Shown here: positions 1 through 5,581 of the stretch, piece by piece
How the letters are laid out: each line of letters begins with the position of its first letter
Position numbering within the stretch: the first letter of the stretch is position 1
Assembly (NCBI GenBank): GCA_937884915.1
Contig: CALAAN010000293.1
Coordinates: forward strand, 1 to 8,248
Direction of reading: 5' to 3'
DNA length: 8,248 nucleotides
Origin: an uncultured Oscillibacter sp.
GTDB taxonomy: Bacteria; Bacillota; Clostridia; Oscillospirales; Oscillospiraceae
Translations under genes and position numbers: made by a program
The notes under the pieces: model-generated
What the model saw: the letters and a program-made list of their open reading frames with translations, nothing else
What the model was told of the DNA's origin: nothing
The model's database searches: none

Positions 1-81
1 GGTATTCGTCGCTGCGGACTGGTAGCCGGTATTCGTCGCCGCGGACCGGTAGCCGATATTCGTCGCTGCGGACTGGTAGCC
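1..81. repeat. Three tandem 27-bp repeats inside the DUF7666-like gene
   Basis: Copies lie at 1-27, 28-54 and 55-81. Copies 1 and 3 differ at one base, and copy 2 differs from copy 1 at two. Each unit encodes one 9-residue peptide of the type GYxSAATNx on the minus strand. The array touches base 1, so its full length is unknown. There are no unique spacers, so this is not a CRISPR array. Confidence 0.9.
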
Positions 82-411
82 CGAGGTCGACGCCGGTTCG
101 CCAGAAATTTTGGACTTGATGTATTCCACACTCGCCTTTACAATCCCGACTATTCCGATTTCGGCAGATATCTTGATATGCTTCGCACACACCTTGCTAT
201 CTCCTTTCCTCTCGGCAGATACGTCGTCCAGCTCGACTTCGCAAAATCGGCTATCCGTCGGGGGATAGTAGCCGAAAACATCGAGCGGGTATTCGCACGC
301 ATGGAATCCTCTTTCGCAGAGCTGCGCATTCTCTTCGGTGTACTCGCCGCCGATTTCGTACTGAAAATCGCGGCATTTCAGATTTTTATCAAAGCCTTTA
401 TATGCTTTCAT
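1..411 (-). CDS. DUF7666-like phage protein with C-terminal 9-residue repeats (partial, runs off left edge)
   Basis: The frame is open from the ATG at 411 to base 1 (137 codons, no stop), so the 3' end lies outside the window. The N-terminus begins MKAYKGFDKNLKCRDFQYEI and continues with CERGFHACEYPLDVFGYY near residues 35-50. This pattern recalls phage proteins grouped as DUF7666, whose function is unknown to me. Residues about 112-137 form tandem 9-mers of the type GYQSAATNT / GYRSAATNI, and similar repeat tails occur in this family. The repeat spacing loosely resembles the short Gly/Ser/Ala repeats of left-handed beta structures, which is only an inference. The ribosome site AAGGGAGG lies 6-7 nt before the ATG. 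The start overlaps the end of the methyltransferase-like gene by 14 nt, so this is the most distal visible gene of the leftward operon. Confidence 0.75.
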   Translation of the reverse strand, partial: MKAYKGFDKNLKCRDFQYEIGGEYTEENAQLCERGFHACEYPLDVFGYYPPTDSRFCEVELDDVSAERKGDSKVCAKHIKISAEIGIVGIVKASVEYIKSKISGEPASTSGYQSAATNIGYRSAATNTGYQSAATNT

Positions 412-1082
412 TTTTATCCTCCCTTATGTCTCCGCCCCACTGCGCGGCCATAGCTTGGGCGATGCCTGGAAAAGTCTTCGCCCTGTTCTTTGCACGATCT
501 GTGGTAAACATGCCCTTGTACTGCTCCCCGTGTCCCCCGCTGTAACTTCCGCTTGGACACCACGTCGCAACAGGCTCCACGATGCAGGTCGGCTCAAGCG
601 GCTGGACGCCGCGCTCCCATAGTAGCGTCTTTTTGCTGTACTCGTGCCCATACTGGTACGGCTGGATCGCTTGTGTCGGCGGCGGATAATCAAAAATCTT
701 GCTTGGCGTAGGATTCTCGATCACGACTTTGTCGCAGTCTGCCGCCCACACCGCGAGGAAAAGCGCTTTACCGCACAATCCCTCGTAATACCGTGTGAGG
801 TTGAGTTTCCCGCCCTTGTACAGGTGCCGCGCTCCGGCGTTGCTCGTCTTGGTGCAAGGCACGAATGCGATGATCATGTCCCACTGCTCGACCTCATGCA
901 CCTGTCCGTCCATCGTGGTCACTTGCCCCCCCCATGATGGCTTTCAGCGCATCGCCGAGGACGTGCCATTCCGGCCGCCCGCCGCTCGGCTCCTGTATAT
1001 CACAGCTATACGCCTCGTGCCCTAACGCGCGGAACGCTTTGCAGACTTCTTGCGACTCCTCACAGGCTATCAGCACTCTCAT
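398..1082 (-). pseudogene. Phage DNA cytosine-methyltransferase-like gene, frameshifted at a G8 run
   Basis: Two frames carry one protein. The N-terminal frame starts at ATG 1082 (MRVLIACEESQEVCKAF, through ...EWHVLGDALKAIMGG) and ends at a TGA at 894. The C-terminal frame (QVTTMDGQVHEVEQWDMIIA and onward) ends with a TAA at 398. They meet at the eight-G run at 926-933. With seven Gs the reading would be ...KAIMGGQVTTMDGQ... in one frame of 227 residues. Features of C5-methyltransferase-like phage proteins are visible in the repaired reading: ACEES near residue 6 (motif I position), PCT at 75-77 (motif IV) and IENP at 121-124 (motif VI-like). The residue before PC is V where I would expect P. 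The start overlaps the upstream PAPS-reductase-like stop as ATGA. The G-run could be a real mutation, phase variation, slippage decoding or a sequencing error. Methylation activity and target are not established. Confidence 0.72.
926..933. other. Homopolymer G8 (minus strand) at the frameshift point
   Basis: Eight consecutive C on the plus strand (G on the coding strand) sit exactly where the methyltransferase-like reading changes frame. Removing one base joins the two halves. Such runs are prone to polymerase slippage and to sequencing indels. Confidence 0.85.
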
Positions 1083-1969
1083 ACGTCGTCCTCCCCCATC
1101 AGCTCGTCCATCTCCATCTGGCCGGGGAGCACACCGTCCTCCATCCACCAGTGATAGATGTCAAGACCAGTCGTCCCAATCCTCCACGATCCGTCCATCC
1201 TCCCGCGCCGCTCTCGCTCGGCGAGCATGCGGTCAAAAGCGCTTATGTAGAGCTTTTGGTATTTGGGGTACCTCGCAAATTCTGCATATCTTGATTTCCC
1301 CGCTATGGGGCAGCCGATGCAACCGACGCGCTTAAAGCCGCACCCATACAGCGGGTTGATTGGGATTTTCTCGGACTTGATGTAGTCCCAAACGTCCGTG
1401 TCCGTCCAGTCGATGATTGGATTGCACACGCTTTTTCGCTTTTGCATACATCGCTCGAAAAGTTTCCGCCTGTCGTCATTGTCGTTTGCCAAAATTATAC
1501 GTTTCGCCTTATCTTTGGCGGTCGCCTCGTACACTCCGCGGCTGTTTTTCCTGCTTGTGCTCTCTGCCCATCTGACACCCGTCGTAATCATGCGGCCAGC
1601 CCCCCCCTGCTCCTTGAGCACATCGCAGCAATAGCGGACTAATCGTGTCGGCGGCATGAGCTTTTGCGGAATCAGCGCCCACATGGACGTTGGCTTGCCT
1701 TTGTATGTAGGGTAATTGATCGTACATTTGATCCCGAGCGCTTCGAACCGCTTAAACTCCTCCCGCACAAAGCGTACCGTCTCCGGCGCGTCGGCGGTCG
1801 TGTGGTGGTGCTGCACCTCGAAATTGATGCCCGCACGCTGTGCCAGCGCGACACACACGGAGCTGTCCTTTCCGCCGGAGGTCGTGACGATCAGCGGCGC
1901 GTGGTAAAACTGCTCGCTCATCTGCGCAGCCGCGCGGAGCCGCTCGAGCGCGGTTTGCTCTTTATCCAT
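1079..1969 (-). CDS. PAPS-reductase-family ATP pyrophosphatase with CC...CxxC cysteines
   Basis: This 296-residue protein belongs to the PAPS reductase/N-type ATP pyrophosphatase group. The PP-loop SGGKDS is at residues 31-36. Further family signatures are YCCDVLKE at 113-120, GVRWAES at 131-137 and WTDTDVWDYI at 188-197. C114-C115 together with C217xxC220 (GCIGC) resemble the paired cysteines that hold a 4Fe-4S cluster in APS reductases, with C182 and C210 as extra candidates. I infer that it activates a substrate with ATP and may carry a cluster. The substrate is unknown, and phage members of this group are not shown to do sulfate assimilation. ATG 1969 has GGAG about 8 nt upstream and overlaps the previous stop by 8 nt. 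The longer open frame upstream has no better ribosome site. The neighbours (ThyX, methyltransferase-like) make nucleotide or nucleic-acid modification a reasonable guess. Confidence 0.85.
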   Translation of the reverse strand: MDKEQTALERLRAAAQMSEQFYHAPLIVTTSGGKDSSVCVALAQRAGINFEVQHHHTTADAPETVRFVREEFKRFEALGIKCTINYPTYKGKPTSMWALIPQKLMPPTRLVRYCCDVLKEQGGAGRMITTGVRWAESTSRKNSRGVYEATAKDKAKRIILANDNDDRRKLFERCMQKRKSVCNPIIDWTDTDVWDYIKSEKIPINPLYGCGFKRVGCIGCPIAGKSRYAEFARYPKYQKLYISAFDRMLAERERRGRMDGSWRIGTTGLDIYHWWMEDGVLPGQMEMDELMGEDDV

Positions 1970-2288
1970 CGTTTCGCTCCGTCTGCGCATCGAATGGACT
2001 GTACCCCGTCGCCAGCTCGCACCCGCAAGCCGCGTAGCCTGCCATATCCACAAAACTGTCCGCCTTTGCCTGATACGCCGTCGCCACGCGTCCGGCCTTA
2101 AAAAGCACCATCATCGTTGCGACGTCGCTCGGCAGGATCTCGATGTCGTCTTTTTTGGTCGCAGCCTGTAAATACGTCTGCCAAAGCTGCGCGATCACCG
2201 TAAAATTCTGCTCCGGCTCGCCGTACTGCTGATTCCTATCTGTGCATACGCACTTTTTCGCCTCGTCGAGGCACATTTCACGATTCAT
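1962..2288 (-). CDS. DUF6378-like phage protein
   Basis: This 108-residue protein contains DRNQQYGEPEQNF (about residues 17-29), IAQLWQTYL, then LPSDVATMMVLFKAGRVAT and DSFVDMAGYAACG near residues 78-90. These conserved blocks match the phage family I know as DUF6378, which has no established function. The helical pattern and conserved acidic residues resemble, in my judgement, MazG-like or other all-alpha nucleotide-binding folds, but that is not proven. ATG 2288 overlaps the ThyX stop as ATGA, and AAGGAG lies 7-8 nt before it within the ThyX 3' end. It ends 8 nt inside the next gene. Its place between ThyX and the PAPS-reductase-like gene fits a role in nucleotide metabolism. Confidence 0.75.
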   Translation of the reverse strand: MNREMCLDEAKKCVCTDRNQQYGEPEQNFTVIAQLWQTYLQAATKKDDIEILPSDVATMMVLFKAGRVATAYQAKADSFVDMAGYAACGCELATGYSPFDAQTERNDG

Positions 2289-2926
2289 TTTTTCTCCTTC
2301 CCGCGGAAATTTTCCGCTACATCGTCAAAGCACACCGGCACGGCCTTATGCAGCTTATCCAGCAGCATCAAGGCCACCTCCCGCATCTGCGGATGCGCCG
2401 CCTTGTCGCAGCGTAGCTTTAAAAAGTGACGCCACTCGCGGATGTTGGCCGTCATCACAAGCTCGGTCTTTAGACTGTTCGGCAGGACAGCGCGGGCTTC
2501 CTGCGGCGTGCATCCGCATCCAAGCAGTTCAAAATACGACTTTTCTGCCATCCTGCAGGCCACTTTCCAATACTGCCAGCCCTCGGTGCCCTCCACCAGA
2601 TAAAGGGGGCGGATGACTGTAATTTCTCCGCCAAACCCATCCTTGGAGTAGTTGCAGTAGCGGGTACTCTCTTGGCAGTAGCTCGCCATCCGATGCCGCA
2701 CGATCTCGTGCGACACGCCGCGGTCGCAGGTAAACTTGACCGTGATCGACGCGTGCTCAAGCACCGCCTCGTGCCCGCGCTTGATGATCCCGGCGATAAA
2801 CTTTTCCGCCGTCCCGTCCGCGATTTTGTCCTCCGACTTGTAGCAGACGCGGCCGCACCGCTCAAGGTGCTCTAAAATCCCGTCCGTCGGCGTCATGATC
2901 TCGACGCCCGGTTTGATGATCCTCAT
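2285..2926 (-). CDS. thyX: FAD-dependent thymidylate synthase ThyX
   Basis: ThyX makes dTMP from dUMP using methylenetetrahydrofolate, FAD and NADPH, which supplies thymidylate for phage DNA synthesis. From ATG 2926 the product has 213 residues, typical for the family. The ThyX signature RHRxxSxxxxSxRY is complete at 77-90 (RHRMASYCQESTRY). Other family blocks are EHASITVKF near 57-65, EARAVLPNSLKTE at 143-155 and NIREWRHFLKLR at 161-172, which carries conserved folate/dUMP-site residues. An in-frame ATG nine codons upstream (2953) lacks a good ribosome site, whereas GGAGGG lies about 9 nt before 2926, and this ATG forms an ATGA overlap with the preceding gene. The reading frame looks intact. 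Sequence motifs make this one of the surest calls in the window. Confidence 0.95.
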   Translation of the reverse strand: MRIIKPGVEIMTPTDGILEHLERCGRVCYKSEDKIADGTAEKFIAGIIKRGHEAVLEHASITVKFTCDRGVSHEIVRHRMASYCQESTRYCNYSKDGFGGEITVIRPLYLVEGTEGWQYWKVACRMAEKSYFELLGCGCTPQEARAVLPNSLKTELVMTANIREWRHFLKLRCDKAAHPQMREVALMLLDKLHKAVPVCFDDVAENFRGKEKK

Positions 2927-3501
2927 TTTTTTCTTCCCTCCTGCTCCCGGCACGCCGCCACATACTTCCCGTATGTCATGTGATGCGCCCGCGCCGCCGC
3001 GTTGATTTCTTCCAGCGTCATCCGCTTTTTAGGCTTTTCCGGCGCAGGCGTTTTTGGCTTGTCCTGCACAAGCCCCTGCTCGCGCTTGATTTTTGCCAGC
3101 CGCGCGATGACCTCTCCCCGTTTCATCCCGGCCGTGCATACCGGGCATGACGCCCGCTTGCCGATCCGGAACTGGTACGCGCCCTGCTCCTTCTCACTCC
3201 CGCACTTCGTGCAGACGCATCGCCACTTCGCGCTTGTCCCATACGTCCCGACGCGCTCGACGGCCATGTAGTCGCCGACAACCTGACCGGCGATGTCAAC
3301 CGCCCGCTCGACCGGCGTCTTGCCGCACTTTCCGCAGCTTCTCCGCGTCCCGCTCCGCATGGCGTAGCCTACAGCCATCACTTCGCTTCCGCAGTCGCAG
3401 CGGCATCGCCAAACGTAGTGGCCGTGCTTGTCTTTTCCCACACGCTCAAGGACGGTCAGCTTTCCGAATTTCTGCCCTGCCAGATCAAGTGCTCTCGGCA
3501 T
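2923..3501 (-). CDS. Phage zinc-ribbon protein with an internal duplication
   Basis: This 192-residue protein has two copies of one module. Copy 1 (about 5-60) is DLAGQKFGKLTVLERVG, then WRCRCDCGSE at 31-40 and SCGKCG at 55-60. Copy 2 (about 68-122) is DIAGQVVGDYMAVERVG, then WRCVCTKCGSE at 94-104 and SCPVC at 118-122. Each copy offers four or more cysteines in CxC/CxxC pairs, so each probably binds one zinc. This module recurs in phage DNA-binding proteins, often beside AP2 or HNH domains, neither of which I see here. A basic, Lys/Pro-rich linker (about 145-160) leads to a C-terminal helix with MTYGKYVA at 175-182, a tail common in Firmicutes phage proteins. DNA or RNA binding is likely and the function is unknown. 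ATG 3501 directly follows the RusA stop (TGAATG). Confidence 0.7.
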   Translation of the reverse strand: MPRALDLAGQKFGKLTVLERVGKDKHGHYVWRCRCDCGSEVMAVGYAMRSGTRRSCGKCGKTPVERAVDIAGQVVGDYMAVERVGTYGTSAKWRCVCTKCGSEKEQGAYQFRIGKRASCPVCTAGMKRGEVIARLAKIKREQGLVQDKPKTPAPEKPKKRMTLEEINAAARAHHMTYGKYVAACREQEGRKK

Positions 3502-3927
3502 TCAGGCCACCTCGATTCTCACGCGGATGCACTCGTCGGCGTGAAATTTACTCACGCGCTCGACGTAGAATCTCCGGTCGTCGTTTTCCAGCAGCCAGCC
3601 CTTGAGCGCGTCGACGATGAGCTTTTCGACGACTGCGTGGTTGTCAATGTCCATTCGGTCGCAGTGCCAGAAGGTGATGCGCACGGGCTTGGTGAAGGGC
3701 AGGCGGCTGACGTGGTCTCTCAGCAGCACCGCCGTCACCGTGTCGTGCATCCGGTCGGCGTTTTCTTTCCTCCGGCTCCAGTGCATCCCAGCGTAGTACG
3801 CGTTAAGCCCGTAGGCTTTGCAAAACTGGCTTTTGTTGCGGGGATAAGGGATCCGGAGTTCCACCGGCTGTGTCCTCCCTGCGGCAGGCTTTTTGCCGCC
3901 TGCCCGAGCTTTCTTGCTTTCACTCAA
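3502..3927 (-). CDS. rusA: RusA-family Holliday junction resolvase (TTG start)
   Basis: RusA-type dimeric nucleases cut Holliday junctions by metal-dependent catalysis, resolving recombination and replication intermediates before packaging. The core is at residues 90-120: DRMDIDNHAVVEKLIVDALK followed by ENDDRRF. Acidic residues D93, D95 and D116-D117 correspond to the RusA catalytic set, which is the DxDN...DD pattern. LRIPYPRNK near 24-32 fits the first strand of the fold. I choose TTG 3927 (141 residues, a normal size) because GAGAGGGG precedes it by 6-9 nt and it overlaps the upstream stop by 8 nt. The frame stays open to an ATG at 4041, but that extension is arginine-rich, lies wholly within the upstream gene and looks like shadow coding. 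The neighbours (replication protein, SSB, ERF) support the role. Confidence 0.88.
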   Translation of the reverse strand: MSESKKARAGGKKPAAGRTQPVELRIPYPRNKSQFCKAYGLNAYYAGMHWSRRKENADRMHDTVTAVLLRDHVSRLPFTKPVRITFWHCDRMDIDNHAVVEKLIVDALKGWLLENDDRRFYVERVSKFHADECIRVRIEVA

Positions 3928-4612
3928 GGCTGTCCCCTCTCTTGTGCAGGCGGGCGATTGCCTCCCGCTCGTAGTCTCCCGGCGTTCCAATGGCCGGGTT
4001 CGTCTTCGGCCGCGCCGGGGCTGCGCCTTTCGGCGCTTCATGTTTTTCCCAAGTCAGGAATTTCTGCTTCCAATTGCGGACGGGGTTGCCCTTGGCGTCC
4101 TTCCAGCCACCCGCGTTGTAGTACTCCCAAAACTGCTTCGGGTCTACCGTGCTCCCGCGCTCTCTGGCGTACTCGATGACTTCCTCGAGCGTTGGGGGCG
4201 TGAAGCGCTTGCGCGCGCTATCTCTCTTGCCATCGATAGATGGCAGAGTATTGGTTTCGGTATAGGTATCGGTTTCGGTATTGCCATTTTTGCCATTGGC
4301 GGCGATGGCTTTGCCATTTTTGCCATTAGCAAATTTGCCTTTGCCATTTTTGCCATTAGCCCATCTGGCAGCCGCACCAGCTTTACCCGCCTCGCTCCGT
4401 GCCGACGAGATTTCATCATAGCTGTCGCGGAATCTGTCCTCTTGCGCCATTATGCGCTTCGCGTAGAAGCGCTCATTGCCGGTAAGCCTCATTGGCTCAC
4501 CCGTTGCGCTATACAGCAGCAATGCACGCATCAGTCTGCCAAATTCTTCATCGTTTAGGGCTTCCATTTCCTCTAAGTACTCGTAAGGGAGAGCGGCGTA
4601 ATTTCTTGCCAT
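3920..4612 (-). CDS. Phage replication protein, DUF6291-type N-terminal domain
   Basis: This 230-residue protein is probably a replisome organiser or initiator. The N-terminal domain (about 7-70: LPYEYLEEMEALNDEEFGRL, LLLYSATGEP, RFYAKRIMAQEDRFRDSYDE) matches the DUF6291 pattern of phage replication proteins. The middle (about 85-122) is low complexity: repeats of ANGKNGK, then a Thr/Glu/Asp linker TETDTYTETNT. The C-terminal block (139-190: PPTLEEVIEYARERG, FWEYYNAGGWKDAKGNPVRN, WKQKFLTWEK) is the conserved tail of many Clostridia phage initiators and DnaD-like proteins. ATG 4612 is preferred over ATG 4618 because GGGAGGG at 4619-4625 abuts 4618 but sits 6 nt before 4612. The gene lies between a Lar-like gene and rusA, and the repeat in its middle may be the phage origin. 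Confidence 0.8.
   Translation of the reverse strand: MARNYAALPYEYLEEMEALNDEEFGRLMRALLLYSATGEPMRLTGNERFYAKRIMAQEDRFRDSYDEISSARSEAGKAGAAARWANGKNGKGKFANGKNGKAIAANGKNGNTETDTYTETNTLPSIDGKRDSARKRFTPPTLEEVIEYARERGSTVDPKQFWEYYNAGGWKDAKGNPVRNWKQKFLTWEKHEAPKGAAPARPKTNPAIGTPGDYEREAIARLHKRGDSLE
4229..4244. repeat. 16-bp dyad beside the iteron-like repeats
   Basis: GCCATC-GATA-GATGGC is a perfect 6-bp inverted repeat with a 4-nt loop, and it extends by one further A-T pair. It lies about 37 bp from the repeat cluster inside the replication gene. It could be part of an origin or only a by-product of coding sequence. Confidence 0.45.
4281..4370. repeat. Three 30-bp direct repeats with six TTGCCATT motifs; possible replication origin
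   Basis: Units begin at 4281, 4311 and 4341. Each starts with TTGCCATT-T-TTGCCATT, giving TTGCCATT at 4281, 4290, 4311, 4320, 4341 and 4350. The first 18-20 bases of each unit are nearly identical, while the last 10 vary. On the minus strand this encodes the ANGKNGK repeats of the replication protein. Lambda and several Firmicutes phages carry origin iterons inside the initiator gene, so an origin role is plausible but inferred. AT content is higher here than in the surrounding sequence. Confidence 0.6.
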
Positions 4613-4614
4613 CG

Positions 4615-4842
4615 TCATCCCTCCCGGCGTGCGTTCCAGGCAGCGGCCACTTTGCGGCACGCGTAATTGTCCCACTTTTCGCCGTCTGAGGGATCGTCAT
4701 CAGACGTTGCAGCCTTGCTTCGCGCGCCGCAGATGTCGCACTCGACCCACGTAAAGTACTTGCCGGATCGGCCGCTGTAATTGCAATACATCGCCGCCGC
4801 ATCCTGCCCGCAGAAAGGGCAGGCCTTCAATTGCATTTTCAT
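4615..4842 (-). CDS. Lar-like small zinc-ribbon protein
   Basis: This 75-residue protein has CPFCG at 8-12, CDICG at 35-39 and an AAAWNAR block at 66-72. That layout (two CxxC knuckles plus a C-terminal W-N-R/T motif) is the one seen in Lar, the restriction-alleviation protein of the Rac prophage, and in its many phage relatives. Restriction alleviation is only proven for a few members, so the activity here is an inference. Most relatives are simply uncharacterised zinc ribbons. ATG 4842 has GGGAGG about 6-7 nt upstream, and a second ATG lies two codons further in. There is a 12-bp gap after SSB, one of the few gaps in this operon. The stop overlaps one candidate start of the replication gene as ATGA. 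Confidence 0.72.
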   Translation of the reverse strand: MKMQLKACPFCGQDAAAMYCNYSGRSGKYFTWVECDICGARSKAATSDDDPSDGEKWDNYACRKVAAAWNARREG

Positions 4843-4854
4843 TTCTTTCCTCCC

Positions 4855-5247
4855 TTAAAACGGCATATCTTCATCCGGATCGTCCAGCAGCGCGTAGTCC
4901 TCGCTCGGTGCGCTGGCGGGCTTGCCATCTTTCCCGCCGCAGAAATACACGTGCTCTGCGACGACCTCGGTCGCATACCGGTTGTTCCCGTCCTTGTCCT
5001 GCCACTTTCTTACCTGCAAGCGGCCTGTGACCATGGCCTGCTGCCCTTTGCCAAAGTGGTTCGCAACGAACTCCCCCGTCTGCCGCCACGCGACGACCGG
5101 AATAAAATCCGTCTCCCGCTGGCCGCTGCTGTTCTTAAAGTCGCGCTCGCACGCCAAGGTGAACGACGCGACAGCCGTTCCGTTTCCGGTTCTGCGAAGG
5201 TCGGGCTGATCCGTCAGCCGGCCGGAAATTGTGATTACGTTAAGCAT
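4855..5247 (-). CDS. ssb: Single-stranded DNA-binding protein
   Basis: SSB coats ssDNA during replication and recombination and recruits partners through its acidic tail. The product has 130 residues. The OB fold opens with MLNVITISGRLTDQPDLRRT and continues with VASFTLACERDF at 26-37, TDFIPVVAWRQTGEFVANHF at 46-65 and AMVTGRLQVRKWQDKDG at 71-87. The C-terminus EDMPF (126-130) matches the usual acidic-plus-PF peptide. The middle linker is short, as is common for phage SSBs. ATG 5247 overlaps the HNH stop by 8 nt and has an AAGGAAG site upstream. The reading frame is complete. Neighbours ERF, HNH nuclease and the replication protein make a standard phage recombination/replication set. Confidence 0.95.
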   Translation of the reverse strand: MLNVITISGRLTDQPDLRRTGNGTAVASFTLACERDFKNSSGQRETDFIPVVAWRQTGEFVANHFGKGQQAMVTGRLQVRKWQDKDGNNRYATEVVAEHVYFCGGKDGKPASAPSEDYALLDDPDEDMPF

Positions 5248-5581
5248 AGTTACTTCCTTTCCCCCAGACGCATTTTCTTCGCATCCAGCCTTTGTATTTT
5301 GATCTCAGGTATTTTTCCGCGAACTCAAGCATTTCCTCCCGCTCGGTTGATTGGTCGAGCTTGTGATGGCATTCCGGGCAGGACGTCAGGACGTTCTGCT
5401 CGATGCCAAGCCCGCCCTGCGAGCGGGGAATAAAGTGTGCGTTGCTCCACGCGATTTCAAACGGGGCCGGAGCGCCGCAGAAGATGCAGCACGGATGCCC
5501 GTCGCAGCTGTCACGGTCCGCGACTGCCCACTTTACCGAAGTGGGGATTTCAAGGGCCTTTGCCCGGTCAGTTTTCCGCAA
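5240..5581 (-). CDS. HNH endonuclease-type protein (TTG start)
   Basis: This 113-residue protein carries a treble-clef HNH fold. C32xxC35 (CIFC) and C68xxC71 (CPEC) are the zinc knuckles. The ββα-metal core reads NAHFIPRSQGG at 47-57, with H49 as catalytic candidate, then N63 in EQNVL and H72-H73 after the second knuckle. Phage HNH proteins cut or nick DNA in packaging, homing or recombination, and this one sits among recombination genes, so a role there is inferred. No ATG is available. TTG 5581 has GGTGAG 5-6 nt upstream and overlaps the preceding stop by 14 nt, so it is chosen, but the exact start is uncertain. It ends overlapping the ssb start by 8 nt. Confidence 0.82.
   Translation of the reverse strand: MRKTDRAKALEIPTSVKWAVADRDSCDGHPCCIFCGAPAPFEIAWSNAHFIPRSQGGLGIEQNVLTSCPECHHKLDQSTEREEMLEFAEKYLRSKYKGWMRRKCVWGKGSNYA

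Noticed and set aside
1..81. CRISPR-like array
   Set aside because: Repeats are directly adjacent with no unique spacers and stay in frame in a coding sequence.
2927..2953. ThyX start at the upstream ATG
   Set aside because: GGAGGG serves ATG 2926, which also forms the ATGA junction; the extra nine residues are not family-like.
3928..4041. N-terminal extension of RusA to an ATG at 4041
   Set aside because: It is Arg-rich, lies wholly over the upstream gene, lacks a good ribosome site, and makes RusA longer than normal.
3418..4179. Long plus-strand open frame opposite rusA and the replication gene
   Set aside because: It has no ribosome site, its composition is a mirror of the minus-strand genes, and the minus strand encodes recognised families.
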